Source: an uncultured Pseudomonadota bacterium (GTDB lineage: Bacteria; Pseudomonadota; Gammaproteobacteria; Ga0077536). From it: DNA of 64,000 nucleotides. The stretch covers positions 62,001-126,000 of the forward strand of contig CAIKBL010000025.1 of NCBI GenBank assembly GCA_903825645.1, given 5' to 3'. The position numbers were made by a program, and so were the translations under genes. This document shows positions 17,723 through 26,937 of the stretch, in pieces. How positions within the stretch are numbered: position 1 is the stretch's first letter; every line of letters begins with the position of its first letter. The notes beneath the pieces were generated by a model. That model was given only the letters and a program-made list of their open reading frames with translations. It was not told the DNA's origin and made no database searches.

Positions 17723-18272
17723 GCGTTTTCTCCGTCTCGGTTACGTTTCGCACCGAGTCAATTGCGCGACTTGGTTGCTTAAAATCAGGCCCGGGTTAAG
17801 GTCAAATCCGTCAGAGAAACGTACCCGTCGCACTCAGTATTAATTTTCCCGTAACGTCTACCTTGGGCCGCTTGCTTACCCTCGTCCGGCAGAACCATGG
17901 CGAACCTGACTCCGTCACCGCGTTAGCGGCGGCACGCGCCAAAACTGTATTCTGTCCCCAAGCAACCCGGTAAGTCCCGTGGCAGCGCATTGCTGGTGAA
18001 AGATACCATGTCTCCCGCCCATTACTCTCGAACGCCGAGCGCTGAACACATTTTCAGCGCCTCATTTTTTTCTGCCCAACGCCGGATTGGGATCGCGCAG
18101 GCACTTTGCCAAAACGGACGGGTCGATTGAGGTTAGCCGCAGTCCCCGACGGCCGGGGCAAGTCACGTACCCACCCCTGACTGAGTCTTCGGGGCGTGGC
18201 GTTGAGATGGCAGGAGCCGGAATGATTATCGTCGTGGGCTCTAACCGAGGCAGAACGGAGCAAGAGACGCGA
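17723..18272. other. Gap upstream of the minor-pilin operon, no intact gene
   Basis: Between fimT and the IS256 insertion. The minus strand holds short reading stretches in alternating frames (for example GDMVSFTSNALPRDLPG and VDVTGKLILSATGTF) that could be remains of a gene, but no family was recognised. An open minus-strand frame to 18062 would join the frame beyond the insertion if the IS were removed. The fimT promoter is expected here; no clear -35/-10 pair was picked. Confidence 0.35.
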
Positions 18273-18280
18273 TCAAGTCC
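18273..18280. repeat. IS256 target-site duplication, left copy
   Basis: TCAAGTCC directly abuts the left end of the insertion and recurs exactly at 19588-19595. An 8-bp duplication is usual for IS256-family elements. Confidence 0.93.
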
Positions 18281-18310
18281 GGGACTGTCAGCGGTTGTGT
18301 GTGCCGGGCC
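18281..18310 (+). repeat. IS256 terminal inverted repeat, left
   Basis: The sequence begins GGGACTGTCAGCGGTTGTGT and ends CCGGGCC; it matches the reversed right end with one gap and several mismatches. Confidence 0.85.
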
Positions 18311-18316
18311 GTTTGA

Positions 18317-19533
18317 TTAATTCATCCTGTCGAATCGGTCACCGAACAGCCGCGTGAACTGTGCACGGGCGACTTGCCATTCCCGTGAGGGCATCTTCCA
18401 ATCTTTGGTCACTTCTCGCAACTGCAGCCAGATCAACTTCAGGGCCGCGTCATCGCTCGGAAAGTGACCACGAGTTCGGACTGCGCGACGGAGTTTACTG
18501 TTCAGCGCCTCGATCTGGTTCGTTGTATAGACCATTTTCCGAACTTCAGGCGGGTAGGCAAAAAACGGGTTAACCTGCGGCCTCTGGCGCCGCCAGGCAC
18601 CCACGATCGCCGGAAATTTCCGTTCCCAGGGGCCGTCCTCAAACGCATTCAGAGCCGCTTCCGCGACCTCAGCATTGGCCGCACGGTAGAGGCTCTTGAG
18701 CGCCCCAGCCATGGTTTTAAGGTCCTTCCGGCTCACGTAGGTCAGTGAATTCCGCAACAAATGCACCACACAGGTCTGCACCTGCGTCAGCGGAAAGACC
18801 GCGTTGATGGCCTCCGGGAAGCCCGTCAGCCTGTCAACAATCGCGATCAAATATCATTGACCCCGCGGTGCTTCAGCTCGCTCATCACCCGCTGCCAGAA
18901 CTTTGCCCCGTCTGTCTGCTCAATCCACATTCCCAGCACGTCCTTTCGGCCATCCGCAGCCACCCCAACCGCCAGATAAACCGCTTTATTGCGTACCGTC
19001 CCCTCGTCTCGGGTGTTCACCCGGATGGCGTCAAAAAAACCAGCGCGCAGCCCGCGTCTAATGGGCGACTCTGCCATCGACCTACCTCCTCGAGTACCCA
19101 TCCGTGACCGTCGAAATCAGCTGCGGCGAGGTCTCAATCCCGTACAGCTCACGCAGATGACCCTGAATCTCCCGGACACTCATCCCCCGCGCGCAAATCG
19201 AGACAATCTTCTCGTCAAATCCGGGAAATCGACGCACATACTTCGCCATCAGCCGCGGCTCAAAGGTTCCCTGACGGTCTCGCGGAATTTCCAGTTCAAG
19301 CTGGCTGTTCTCCGTCAATACCGTTTTTCGGCTGTAACCGTTCCGGTGGTTGCTGTTGACACGCCCCTCCAGCGCTTCCGCAGCCTGTGTCGCCAGGTGA
19401 TGGTCGAGCTCCGCACTCAGCATCCGCTCCGCCAACGCTTTTTCAGTTCCCCCAAAAGTTCTTCTGATGCAAACACTTGCTTCGGGTCGACATCCTTCAG
19501 CAACTCATCCAGTAACGCTCTCTTGATAGCCAT
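18317..19533 (-). pseudogene. IS256-family transposase, four frameshifts
   Basis: The frame-corrected protein starts MAIKRALLDELLKDVDP at 19533 and ends FGDRFDRMN at 18317, which is full length for IS256 transposases (about 400 aa). DDE landmarks are FFDAIRVNTRDEG, IVDRLTGFPEAINAVFP and NQIEALNSKLRRAVRTRG. Four one-base deletions break it: in an A-run near 19440, after TVTD near 19105, in the T-run near 19035, and at ND-I near 18850. Three of them lie in or next to homopolymers. As read, no active transposase is made. Confidence 0.9.
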
Positions 19534-19556
19534 ATACTGCCTCCTTCGGCAAGCAT

Positions 19557-19587
19557 GGCCCCATCACACAAAATTCTGGATAGTCCC
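19557..19587 (-). repeat. IS256 terminal inverted repeat, right
   Basis: Read on the minus strand it begins GGGACTATCCAGAATTTTGT and ends GGGGCC, pairing with the left repeat at 18281-18310. Confidence 0.85.
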
Positions 19588-19595
19588 TCAAGTCC
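19588..19595. repeat. IS256 target-site duplication, right copy
   Basis: TCAAGTCC, identical to 18273-18280, directly follows the right inverted repeat. Confidence 0.93.
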
Positions 19596-19695
19596 CCTTT
19601 GACTAGCGCCCCGTAGCATCGCTATCTCTTCAAAAATCGAGGCCTTCATCCTATCAAACGCGGTTCGCGCTACGGGTACCGACAACTCGCGATCC

Positions 19696-20082
19696 TTAAT
19701 CGTAGATAAAATAACGAAAACGGGGATCGTCCGGCGTACCTTCTAATGCGCTGTCCGGGCGTGCCGCGGGCTGCCACATCAGGACCTCCTCGATTTTCCT
19801 GGCGAGTTCTAAATCCCTGTCCGTAATACCGTTCGCAATGTGTGTCTGGAGCTTGACCGCTACGGCTGCATACGTAACCTGCAGCTCGGGATGATGCCAA
19901 GCCACCTCTGCCAGATGTCCCACCGCGTTCACTACCATCAAGGTACCCTTCCACCCGGCCGTCCTGTAATTCCGGCAAAGAAAACCGTCGAGCAATTCCC
20001 ATCGAGGCAAATTCTCTGCCAGTTTCAATTCAATCTCGGGCGCCGTGTAGACCTTCCCGACCGCCCGTTCATGCCAAGCCAT
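19696..20082 (-). CDS. Pterin-4-alpha-carbinolamine dehydratase-family protein
   Basis: A 128-aa protein of the PCD/DCoH fold. EVAWHHPELQVTYAAVAVKL near residues 59-78 carries the HHP motif and the following strand typical of the family, and ITDRDLELARKIEE gives the last helix. The family normally recycles 4a-hydroxytetrahydrobiopterin; no phenylalanine hydroxylase gene is in the window, so its role here may be different, such as in molybdopterin or other pterin handling. It diverges from pqqA across a 319-base gap. Confidence 0.8.
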   Translation of the reverse strand: MAWHERAVGKVYTAPEIELKLAENLPRWELLDGFLCRNYRTAGWKGTLMVVNAVGHLAEVAWHHPELQVTYAAVAVKLQTHIANGITDRDLELARKIEEVLMWQPAARPDSALEGTPDDPRFRYFIYD

Positions 20083-20292
20083 CCCACAATCCCCCTACCG
20101 TTTCGAGCCCCAAACCGCTGGACATCAACCGCCGTTGGCAGTGTCCGTGGATGGTTCAAGGTAACCAGCCGGGTGTTTTAAAACAACCACCCCTAGTCAA
20201 CTATCCGGGTGAGTGGCCGCACCGTGTTTGAGTTCCTGGACGCATCCTCTTGAATTAAAGATAATTTACCAAAATTGGACTTGGGGGTTACA

Positions 20293-20308
20293 TGGCGCGA
20301 TTATTGCG
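20293..20308 (+). promoter_or_regulatory. Candidate sigma-54 promoter for pqqA
   Basis: TGGCGCG, four bases, then TTGCG matches the -24/-12 consensus with exactly ten bases between GG and GC. Transcription would begin near 20320, leaving a leader of about 80 bases before the pqqA ATG. One mismatch lies in each half. The window also carries a sigma-54-type response regulator at 28401-29813, which makes use of such a promoter plausible but does not prove it. Confidence 0.45.
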
Positions 20309-20401
20309 TGCCTGAAGCGAACGCTGCGTGAAAAATTTTGTCGCAGTGTGGGAGACACGTCTCAGACGTGCCCTTATCCACCTTTAATCGGGAGAGTCAC
20401 C

Positions 20402-20476
20402 ATGGCTTGGGAAACCCCTTCGTACAGCGATGTACGTTTTGGCTTCGAAGTCACCATGTACATCAACAACCGTTGA
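20402..20476 (+). CDS. pqqA: PQQ precursor peptide PqqA
   Basis: A 24-residue peptide starting MAWETPSYSDVRFGFEVT and ending YINNR. It has the conserved Glu 16 and Tyr 20 spaced by three residues (FEVTMY), which PqqE cross-links to form the PQQ skeleton. The ribosome site is GGGAGAG, eight bases upstream. The gene is too short for usual gene callers, but its position just before pqqC and the full motif make it firm. A stem-loop follows it. Confidence 0.95.
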   Translation: MAWETPSYSDVRFGFEVTMYINNR

Positions 20477-20495
20477 TGACATCGTGACCGATGCC

Positions 20496-20521
20496 GCCCG
20501 AGGGTCTATAGATCCTCGGGC
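20496..20521 (+). terminator. Stem-loop between pqqA and pqqC (attenuator-like)
   Basis: GCCCGAGGGTC and GATCCTCGGGC pair over 11 base pairs (one G-U) around a TATA tetraloop, followed by TTTGATTT. The T-run is weak, so it may end only part of the transcripts or protect the pqqA message from decay. Either would give more PqqA peptide than PqqC/D/E enzyme, a pattern known for pqq operons. Confidence 0.65.
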
Positions 20522-20557
20522 TTTGATTTCCTTATTTCGAGACTAGTCAGAGCCAAC

Positions 20558-21319
20558 GTGGTCCAATTTTCAGTTCCCCGCCCCAAAATATCCGCCGCCG
20601 AACCTTGGTCGCGAGACGAGTTTGAGCGCCGTTTGCGCGCTAAAGAAAGTAACTACCACATTCACCACCCCTTTCATGTCGCCATGAACGGCGCAGGTGT
20701 CTCACCCGCGGCCGTGCGTGGGTGGGTGGCAAACCGCTTCTATTACCAGCAGGCAATCCCGCTGAAAGATGCCGCAGTACTCGCCAACTGCCGGGACCGG
20801 AACGCGCGCCGACTGTGGATTCAACGCATCCTTGACCACGATGGGGTCGGTGCCGATGAGGGCGGTATTGAAGCATGGTTGCAACTAGCGGCGGCGGTCG
20901 GACTGACGCGCGCAGAAGTGGAAAGTGGAGAGCATGTGTTGCCGGGTGTCCGCTTCGCGGTCGATGCCTACGTCAATTTTGCGCGTGGCGCGACTTTCGA
21001 AGAAGCCGCTTGTTCCTCCCTGACAGAACTTTTCGCACCCACTATCCATCAGAAGCGTCTCGACACCTGGCCCGATATCTATCCCTGGATAGAAGCTCAG
21101 GGGTACCGCTATTTCCGCAAGCGTCTTAGCGAAGCGCGACGGGATGTTGAGCATGGCTTGATCGCCACGCTCGACCATTTTATTTCGCGGACTGCGCAGG
21201 AATATGCGCTCAACATCCTGCAGTTCAAACTAAACATTCTGTGGAGCATGCTCGACGCCATGTGGATGGCTTATATCGAAATGAAACCCCCTTTTTATAC
21301 TTGTAAGCCCGATGAATAA
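20558..21319 (+). CDS. pqqC: Pyrroloquinoline-quinone synthase PqqC
   Basis: The 253-aa enzyme carries out the last step, ring closure and eight-electron oxidation to PQQ. The family pattern is clear: [15 protein letters not shown] near residues 36-50, [27 protein letters not shown], and [11 protein letters not shown]. The start is GTG 20558; no better start was seen. Length fits the usual 240-255 aa. It overlaps pqqD by eight bases. Confidence 0.96.
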   Translation: MVQFSVPRPKISAAEPWSRDEFERRLRAKESNYHIHHPFHVAMNGAGVSPAAVRGWVANRFYYQQAIPLKDAAVLANCRDRNARRLWIQRILDHDGVGADEGGIEAWLQLAAAVGLTRAEVESGEHVLPGVRFAVDAYVNFARGATFEEAACSSLTELFAPTIHQKRLDTWPDIYPWIEAQGYRYFRKRLSEARRDVEHGLIATLDHFISRTAQEYALNILQFKLNILWSMLDAMWMAYIEMKPPFYTCKPDE

Positions 21320-21596
21320 GCCATTCGAAGACGATTCTGTTCCCCGTATTCCGCCGCTCTACCGCATGCAGTGGGAGGAAGCTCAGAACTGCCACGTGTT
21401 ACTTTACCCGGAGGGTATGGTCAAACTCAGCGGGAGTGCTGGTGAAATTCTGAAACGCGTCGATGGCAAAACAAATATCAGCGCCATTATCGCCAGTCTA
21501 GAAAAACAGTTCCCCGGGATCCCACTGGCCAGTGACGTCAACAATTTTTTGGAGGTTGCTTATGGCAACGGTTGGCTCCGCAACGTCATCGCCTAA
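21312..21596 (+). CDS. pqqD: PQQ biosynthesis peptide chaperone PqqD
   Basis: A 94-aa winged-helix peptide-binding protein that presents PqqA to PqqE. It contains [21 protein letters not shown] (about residues 32-52), the conserved PqqD core, and ends with WLRN. It overlaps pqqC by eight bases at the start and pqqE by 35 bases at the end, so it is tightly coupled to both. Confidence 0.95.
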   Translation: MNKPFEDDSVPRIPPLYRMQWEEAQNCHVLLYPEGMVKLSGSAGEILKRVDGKTNISAIIASLEKQFPGIPLASDVNNFLEVAYGNGWLRNVIA

Positions 21597-22689
21597 CCAA
21601 CCGCTGTGGCTCTTAGCAGAGCTGACGTACCGGTGCCCACTGCAGTGCCCCTACTGCTCGAACCCTCTCGATTTCGCACGCCACAAGGAAGAACTCGGGA
21701 CCGATGATTGGATCCGTGTACTGCGCGAGGCGCGTAAATTGGGTGCCGCTCAGCTGGGTTTTTCCGGTGGCGAGCCCCTGCTAAGACGCGATCTGGAGAT
21801 GTTGATCGCGGAGGCCAGATCGCTCGGCTACTACACGAACCTGATTACCTCCGGCGTCGGCATGGATGAATCCCGCATTGCCGCCTTTAAGGAAGCAGGC
21901 CTGGACCATATCCAGATCAGTTTTCAGGCGAGCGACGAAGAATTGAATAACGCTCTGGGCGGTACCGCGACCTTTCAGCACAAGTACGCGATGGCCCGTT
22001 TGGTCAAAAAATATGAATACCCGATGGTGCTCAACATCGTCATTCATCGCCAAAACATCGACCAGATTGAAGAAATCATCAAGATGACGGTCGATTTGGA
22101 AGCCGATTACGTAGAACTGGCCAGTACGCAATACTACGGGTGGTCGAAATTGAATGAGGCCGCGCTACTGCCGACCCGAGAACAACTCGCGCGGGCTGAG
22201 CGTATCGCACATGAATATCAAGACCGCCTGAGAGACCGCATGCGCATCTTATATGTGGTGCCGGATTATTACGAAAGCCGACCTAAAGCCTGCATGAATG
22301 GCTGGGGCTCTGTTTTTCTCACCATTGCGCCCGATGGCGCCGCATTGCCCTGTCACGCCGCACGCGAACTACCTGGACTATCATTTCCGAACGTTCGCGA
22401 TCGCAGCATCGATTGGATATGGCACGATTCTCCCGCGTTCAACGCATTTCGGGGGGATACTTGGATGAAGGAACCCTGTCGAAGTTGCCCCGAAAAGGGT
22501 AAAGACTTTGGCGGTTGTCGCTGCCAAGCGTATCTGTTGACTGGCGATCCTGCCAATGCAGACCCGGTCTGCGACAAGTCCGCACATCACGCAGCCCTGG
22601 TCACACAGGTCGACGCCTTAACGGTGCCACGCGCGCAACCCTTGATTTTCCGCAATATACGAAATTCAAAAAATTACATCGCCATCTGA
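21562..22689 (+). CDS. pqqE: PqqA peptide cyclase PqqE (radical SAM)
   Basis: A 375-aa radical SAM enzyme that joins the Glu and Tyr side chains of PqqA. The CX3CX2C cluster site is CPLQCPYC (Cys 25, 29, 32), with GGEPLLR after it for SAM binding. The SPASM region near the C-terminus holds many cysteines for auxiliary clusters ([41 protein letters not shown]). The start MATVGS at 21562 follows a GGAGG site; the upstream ATG 21532 is inside pqqD. Its end overlaps folP on the other strand by 24 bases. Confidence 0.95.
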   Translation: MATVGSATSSPNQPLWLLAELTYRCPLQCPYCSNPLDFARHKEELGTDDWIRVLREARKLGAAQLGFSGGEPLLRRDLEMLIAEARSLGYYTNLITSGVGMDESRIAAFKEAGLDHIQISFQASDEELNNALGGTATFQHKYAMARLVKKYEYPMVLNIVIHRQNIDQIEEIIKMTVDLEADYVELASTQYYGWSKLNEAALLPTREQLARAERIAHEYQDRLRDRMRILYVVPDYYESRPKACMNGWGSVFLTIAPDGAALPCHAARELPGLSFPNVRDRSIDWIWHDSPAFNAFRGDTWMKEPCRSCPEKGKDFGGCRCQAYLLTGDPANADPVCDKSAHHAALVTQVDALTVPRAQPLIFRNIRNSKNYIAI

Positions 22690-23556
22690 TGCCGACGGCT
22701 CAGGCGGTCTAGGACCGCGAATGGCCCAGCCTGTTTGCAGCGCTTGGCGATTCGACTGGATATCGTGTACGCGGAATATCTTGGCGCCTGCGGTCGCCCC
22801 GAGGGCAGTCGTTGCGCAATTGGCACCGAGCAATGCCGCCTCAGCTGCTTCGTTACAAATCGTCCGTAAGAAACGCTTGCGACTGGTCCCAAGCAGCACC
22901 GGATAGCCGGTCGCCACCAATCGCGGCAAAGCCCGAAGCAGCGCGAGATTATGGCTGAGAGTCTTGCCAAAGCCGATGCCGGGATCAATCAACACATTTC
23001 CAGCCGGCACACCTGCTGACTCTGCGGCATGGGCCCGGCAAAGCAGGTAGTCCAGCACTTCGCCCACCACATCCTCATATCGAGGGGTTACCTGCATCGT
23101 CTGCGGGTCACCCTGCATATGCATCAGCACAATCGGACTACCAGACGCTGCCGCCACAGCAAACATGCCTTCCTCAGCGCCCGCCGAAATATCGTTGATC
23201 ATCGAAGCGCCGGCCCAAATGGCCTGTTGCGCCACTTGAGGCAACCGAGTATCAACGCTCACCGCGACGGCGGCGGGTAGCGCCGCGTGCAGCGCCTCGA
23301 TGACCGGAAGAATACGCCTGAGCTGCTCGTCGGCGCTTACGTAGGCAGCGCCCGGTCGAGTCGATTCCCCGCCGACATCAATAATTGATGCGCCTTCCTC
23401 GACCATGTGGAGCGCGTGGCGTATGGCAACGTCTGTTGCGCAGAATTTGCCCCCATCTGAAAAGCTATCCGGCGTGATGTTTAAAATCCCCATCAACACG
23501 GGTGTAGCATTCGGATCGTGAAGCCGCAATGCATCAATGGCGGAGGCGCCGCTCAC
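22666..23556 (-). CDS. folP: Dihydropteroate synthase
   Basis: A 296-aa TIM-barrel enzyme joining pABA to the pterin pyrophosphate in folate synthesis. Motifs in order: [14 protein letters not shown] near residues 22-35, [41 protein letters not shown] and LGTSRKRF. The start is GTG 23556, two bases after the iminopeptidase stop, because the longer frame to 23718 lies inside that gene. It is convergent with pqqE. Confidence 0.93.
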   Translation of the reverse strand: MSGASAIDALRLHDPNATPVLMGILNITPDSFSDGGKFCATDVAIRHALHMVEEGASIIDVGGESTRPGAAYVSADEQLRRILPVIEALHAALPAAVAVSVDTRLPQVAQQAIWAGASMINDISAGAEEGMFAVAAASGSPIVLMHMQGDPQTMQVTPRYEDVVGEVLDYLLCRAHAAESAGVPAGNVLIDPGIGFGKTLSHNLALLRALPRLVATGYPVLLGTSRKRFLRTICNEAAEAALLGANCATTALGATAGAKIFRVHDIQSNRQALQTGWAIRGPRPPEPSASDGDVIF

Positions 23557-23558
23557 GC

Positions 23559-24512
23559 TCAGCCTCGTGGAACGAGCGTATCGGACAATCGATCGGCCGC
23601 GCGGATCAGTGCTTCTTGGATTTTTGACTCCCCAGACAAATGACCCGCTGTCCGGATAATTTCGAGCGTTGACCAGGGCAACGCTTGATGGACCGCCCAT
23701 GCCGCTTCTGGCGCGCACGTAATATCCCGTTGGCCGTGGATCAGATGCGTCGGCACGTGGGGAACGCGCGCAATCTCCTCTAGGAGTTGGTTATCTCGCA
23801 AAAAATATCCCGCACGCGCGTAATGAAGCTCCAGCCTCATTTTCGCGAGCAACTCCACATCTGGCAAAGGAGGCTCGTGCGGCGCGCTATCAAAGCCGTA
23901 CATCACGACTTCCGTGGACCATGCTGACCAAGCCTGCGCCACACGTAGCGCGAGCGTCATGTCCGCATCGAAAATAGCTGCGTGTAACGACGGAATATCC
24001 TGGCCGATGTCAGCGGTCGCACCCGTAAAAGCGTGCCAAGCTTGCGGCAGCAGACGGCCGGCGCCAGCGCCCAGGAACCAATCCATATCTCGCGACCTGG
24101 CCAAAAAAGTGCCGCGGAGCACCATACCAAGCACCCGCGCAGGATATTGTTCGGCGTATGCCAAGGCCAGCGCAGCTCCCCAAGATCCCGCAAACAACAC
24201 CCAGCGCTCGACGTTCGCCCACTGCCGGACATGTTCGAGATCGGCGATTAAGGTCTGTGTCGTGTTAGCGAAAATCTCGCCGCAGGGCGTTGAACGTCCA
24301 GCACCCCGCTGATCGATTAAAAAACTCCGATACCGTCCCGGGTCGAAGAATTGGCGGTGACTGGGCTTACATCCACCACCCGGTCCACCATGCAAGAACA
24401 CAACCGGAAGTCCGGACGACAGCCCTGCCTCCTCGACATAGATGTGATGACCTTCGCCAACGGACAACCATTCGGCCCGGATGGGATCTGATGCAGGATA
24501 TAGAGAAGGCAC
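23559..24512 (-). CDS. pip: Proline iminopeptidase
   Basis: A 317-aa alpha/beta hydrolase releasing N-terminal proline. HGGPGGGCKPSHRQFFDP near residues 40-57 forms the oxyanion region, DQRGAGRSTP is a family hallmark, and AGSWGAALALAYAEQYP carries the serine (usually GGSWGS). The acid is in IHGQRDITCAP and the histidine in TAGHLSGE. The start is GTG 24512. It is coupled to folP downstream; the link looks positional rather than functional. Confidence 0.92.
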   Translation of the reverse strand: MPSLYPASDPIRAEWLSVGEGHHIYVEEAGLSSGLPVVFLHGGPGGGCKPSHRQFFDPGRYRSFLIDQRGAGRSTPCGEIFANTTQTLIADLEHVRQWANVERWVLFAGSWGAALALAYAEQYPARVLGMVLRGTFLARSRDMDWFLGAGAGRLLPQAWHAFTGATADIGQDIPSLHAAIFDADMTLALRVAQAWSAWSTEVVMYGFDSAPHEPPLPDVELLAKMRLELHYARAGYFLRDNQLLEEIARVPHVPTHLIHGQRDITCAPEAAWAVHQALPWSTLEIIRTAGHLSGESKIQEALIRAADRLSDTLVPRG

Positions 24513-24661
24513 GATGGATCTAAAACCTTTAAGCGCTACGGAAGTTCAATATGGGATGCCGATCGACGCAGCGGTAGTCGGCCCGGAAAAGAATACCTCG
24601 GACTATAGCAAATCGCGCACCTTGGCGACCTGCACGCCGCCGAAGCACGACAGGCATTTGG

Positions 24662-25792
24662 CTACCAGTAGAAAAACGAGCCCACGCTGATGGTATTCGA
24701 CTCCACCGTCTGCCCATTCGCAGCCGCCGCATCATTCGGAGCGTAGTTGTTTTGGGCGTGGTTGAATTCCGCGATGAACCGTAACCAGCTGTTGACATCG
24801 CGGTACACGCCGACCGTCCACATGCGAAGCGCCGCATCTCGTTGTCCCTCATCGCCCGGACTTCGCGCGCCAAAACCGTCTGTCAGCGCGGTCCGTCGGC
24901 TCGCGTCGTAACGGATCCCGACCTGCGTATTACCGGACAAGACATAAATACCTCGCATCGACAGTCCGCTGTCGTTCGCGGCCAGGCACTGCCCAAACGG
25001 AGAAAATGTCTCCAGCAGCGTCCCTGTGGGAGGTCCTGCCACACTGCAGCTTGGGCCACCCGCAGACACCTGTGATGCGCGATCCCGTCCGTGACCGCTG
25101 TAGAAATACCCCGCGAGCCTGAAATCCGCTGTGTTAGCGGTAACGCCGATGCTCCAGACCGCTGTCGTGTCGGCCGCCGGGTAATCTGCTGAGCTACCTG
25201 TCGGCAAATCATGCCGCGCGCCACCAAGCCAGAACCGCGTATTCCCGCCTGGAAAAATCATCGCGTAACCCAGGGTCCCCTGAAATCCTGTTACTCGCCC
25301 CTCATGCCTAGACTCCCCAACGGCACAATTCCAAGCTGATGTGCAGGGAACTCCACCTCGGAGACCGAAGCCTGTCGCCCATTCCGGCGTCTGAACGGGC
25401 GCGGACAAAAGGTCAACGTCGGCGCGGAACCCCGCGGCGTGATTCAGCCAACGCGCAGGTTCCCCCCCATCGCCAAGCGCGCTGGGTACCTGTTGCAAAC
25501 TCAGCACATTTGTCTGCATTGGGGACGAAGAAAGCTGCCCGCCAAGGCCAAAGTTGGGGGACAACGAAACGCGCCGACAATCGGAGAGAAGGTCGGACGT
25601 GGACGAACTCGCGGCGCCCGCGAACTCGAGCGTCCAGCTGTGCGCCGCGTCGGTACTCGATTGCGCCGCGGCCCCGAGCGTGAACACACCTCCCATGGTG
25701 ACCAACAACGCGCCGAGCAACCGGTATCGCCGCGCGGACATCACGGCAGTTTTCGCTCGGTCTACAAAGCATTCCCCCAGCGACATCCCCAT
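24662..25792 (-). CDS. Porin-like outer-membrane protein, function unknown
   Basis: A protein of 376 aa from ATG 25792 (or 359 aa from ATG 25741, which starts MSARRYRLLG directly at the signal peptide). The leader ends in LGAAAQSS. The mature part is rich in alternating polar and hydrophobic strands with many Gly, Asn and Trp residues, and the chain ends VGSFFYW; a terminal aromatic residue is the usual outer-membrane barrel signal. Two cysteine pairs (near CTSAWNC and SCSVAG) could form loop disulfides. No specific porin family was recognised. Confidence 0.6.
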   Translation of the reverse strand: MGMSLGECFVDRAKTAVMSARRYRLLGALLVTMGGVFTLGAAAQSSTDAAHSWTLEFAGAASSSTSDLLSDCRRVSLSPNFGLGGQLSSSPMQTNVLSLQQVPSALGDGGEPARWLNHAAGFRADVDLLSAPVQTPEWATGFGLRGGVPCTSAWNCAVGESRHEGRVTGFQGTLGYAMIFPGGNTRFWLGGARHDLPTGSSADYPAADTTAVWSIGVTANTADFRLAGYFYSGHGRDRASQVSAGGPSCSVAGPPTGTLLETFSPFGQCLAANDSGLSMRGIYVLSGNTQVGIRYDASRRTALTDGFGARSPGDEGQRDAALRMWTVGVYRDVNSWLRFIAEFNHAQNNYAPNDAAAANGQTVESNTISVGSFFYW

Positions 25793-25874
25793 ACCATCCG
25801 CAGAGCTATTTCAAAAAACTAACGTACCAGATATACCACAGTAGTCCATTTTGTCTATATTTTGCAACTTTATG

Positions 25875-25903
25875 TTGAATTTATAGCAAAATTTGCCTAA
25901 TTT
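25875..25903 (+). promoter_or_regulatory. Candidate sigma-70 promoter in an AT-rich divergent gap
   Basis: TTGAAT and TAATTT are separated by 17 bases in an AT-rich tract between the porin-like gene (minus) and the PQQ-associated binding protein (plus). The tract is markedly more AT-rich than its neighbours. The pair fits the -35/-10 layout, but a leader of about 180 bases would follow, so confidence is low. Confidence 0.3.
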
Positions 25904-26086
25904 TATTTTTACTTAGTGTGATTTTAGCCACTCAAAATTTCCGAAGGGGTCTACAGAACGGCGCGCTCCATTATAGGCAACGGACTAACAGCTGAGGATC
26001 CGACGTAGTACTAACGACCCAATCTGGAATTTCGTTACGATTAGACACACCACACGACCCACCATTCCTAGCCGGGAGATAGCCGC

Positions 26087-26908
26087 TTGAGAAAACCGCG
26101 TTCATATGCCTCATTCCTGGGTCGTTTATGCCGAGACCTCTCATTTTTCATGGTCGTGGGGTGCACCGCGGCACCGGCGGCCGAGATCGTTCTTGTCTTC
26201 GTCGGCCCGACTGATTCCAGCGCCTACAAGGGCGCCCGCCAGGGGCTCGAAGAAGCGCAGGCTCAAGGTGAATTCCTGGGCCAACATTACACGCTCACCG
26301 TGCAGGCAACCTCTTCCCCTCACCCACTCCAAGCTACCGCAATTATCGCGGCAACAAACGAGGCGGGACTCTATCAACTGGTTACAGTGAATCCGGGTAT
26401 CGCGATCCTCAATGCCGAATTAAAAGACAATAAATTGCGCCGAACCTGCCGAGCGAACCTTCTCCATGTGCTCCCGAGTGCCGAAATGGAAGCCTCCGCG
26501 CTGGCGCAATGGCGCGCTGCGAATCCCCAGGCCAAGGACGTCGTGGCGCGAGCATGGCATCCGGCTTTTGAAAAGTATGCCGGCATTGAACTGAACAAGC
26601 GTTATCAGCAGGCCTTCAATCAACCTATGGACGACACTGCATGGGCCGCTTGGGCCGCCGTTAAGTTGGTCTCTGACATGGTTGCGCGGGAGCAAAATGC
26701 GGATGGTACCGCCTTGTTGACAGCGCTCCGGGATCGCTTAGCCTTCGATGGCCAGAAAGGTGTCGATCTGAGTTTCAGACGCGACGGACAACTCCGCCAG
26801 CCAATACTCTTGGTCTCAGGAAACAAAGTCGTCGGCGAGGCACCGTTACATGGCGCCGGAGAATCAGCCGGGCTGGATAGCCTAGGTCGTGTCGGGTGCG
26901 AAAAATGA
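26087..26908 (+). CDS. Periplasmic binding protein of the PQQ-alcohol dehydrogenase system, compact form
   Basis: A 273-aa exported protein resembling the ABC-type binding proteins found beside PQQ-dependent alcohol dehydrogenases. A signal peptide covers about residues 1-32, ending TAAPAAE. Family landmarks are CRANLLHVLPS near residue 124, ARAWHPAFEKY, TAWAAWAAVKLVSDM, and GQLRQPILLVSG with DSLGR near the end. Relatives are commonly longer; here the region after LPSAEMEASALAQW is short, as if a central subdomain were missing. The start is TTG 26087 behind GGGAGA. Its stop overlaps a possible start of the next gene. Confidence 0.7.
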   Translation: MRKPRSYASFLGRLCRDLSFFMVVGCTAAPAAEIVLVFVGPTDSSAYKGARQGLEEAQAQGEFLGQHYTLTVQATSSPHPLQATAIIAATNEAGLYQLVTVNPGIAILNAELKDNKLRRTCRANLLHVLPSAEMEASALAQWRAANPQAKDVVARAWHPAFEKYAGIELNKRYQQAFNQPMDDTAWAAWAAVKLVSDMVAREQNADGTALLTALRDRLAFDGQKGVDLSFRRDGQLRQPILLVSGNKVVGEAPLHGAGESAGLDSLGRVGCEK

Positions 26909-26937
26909 CTTTATCTTTACCTCGGACACTAATTGAT

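Larger units (their letters stand above)
18281..19587 (-). mobile_element. IS256-family insertion sequence (1307 bp)
   Basis: Both ends start GGGACT and give imperfect inverted repeats of about 30 bp (18281-18310 and 19557-19587 reversed), with shared GTGTG and GGCC blocks. The element is flanked by a perfect 8-bp duplication. Its single transposase gene lies on the minus strand and encodes a DDE enzyme, but is frameshifted. The intact duplication argues for a fairly recent insertion. The element separates the minor-pilin operon from the pterin dehydratase and pqq genes. Confidence 0.92.

Noticed and set aside
18087..18320. 77-codon plus-strand frame running into the IS left end
   Set aside because: It crosses the insertion boundary, so it could not have existed before the insertion in this form, and it has no family.
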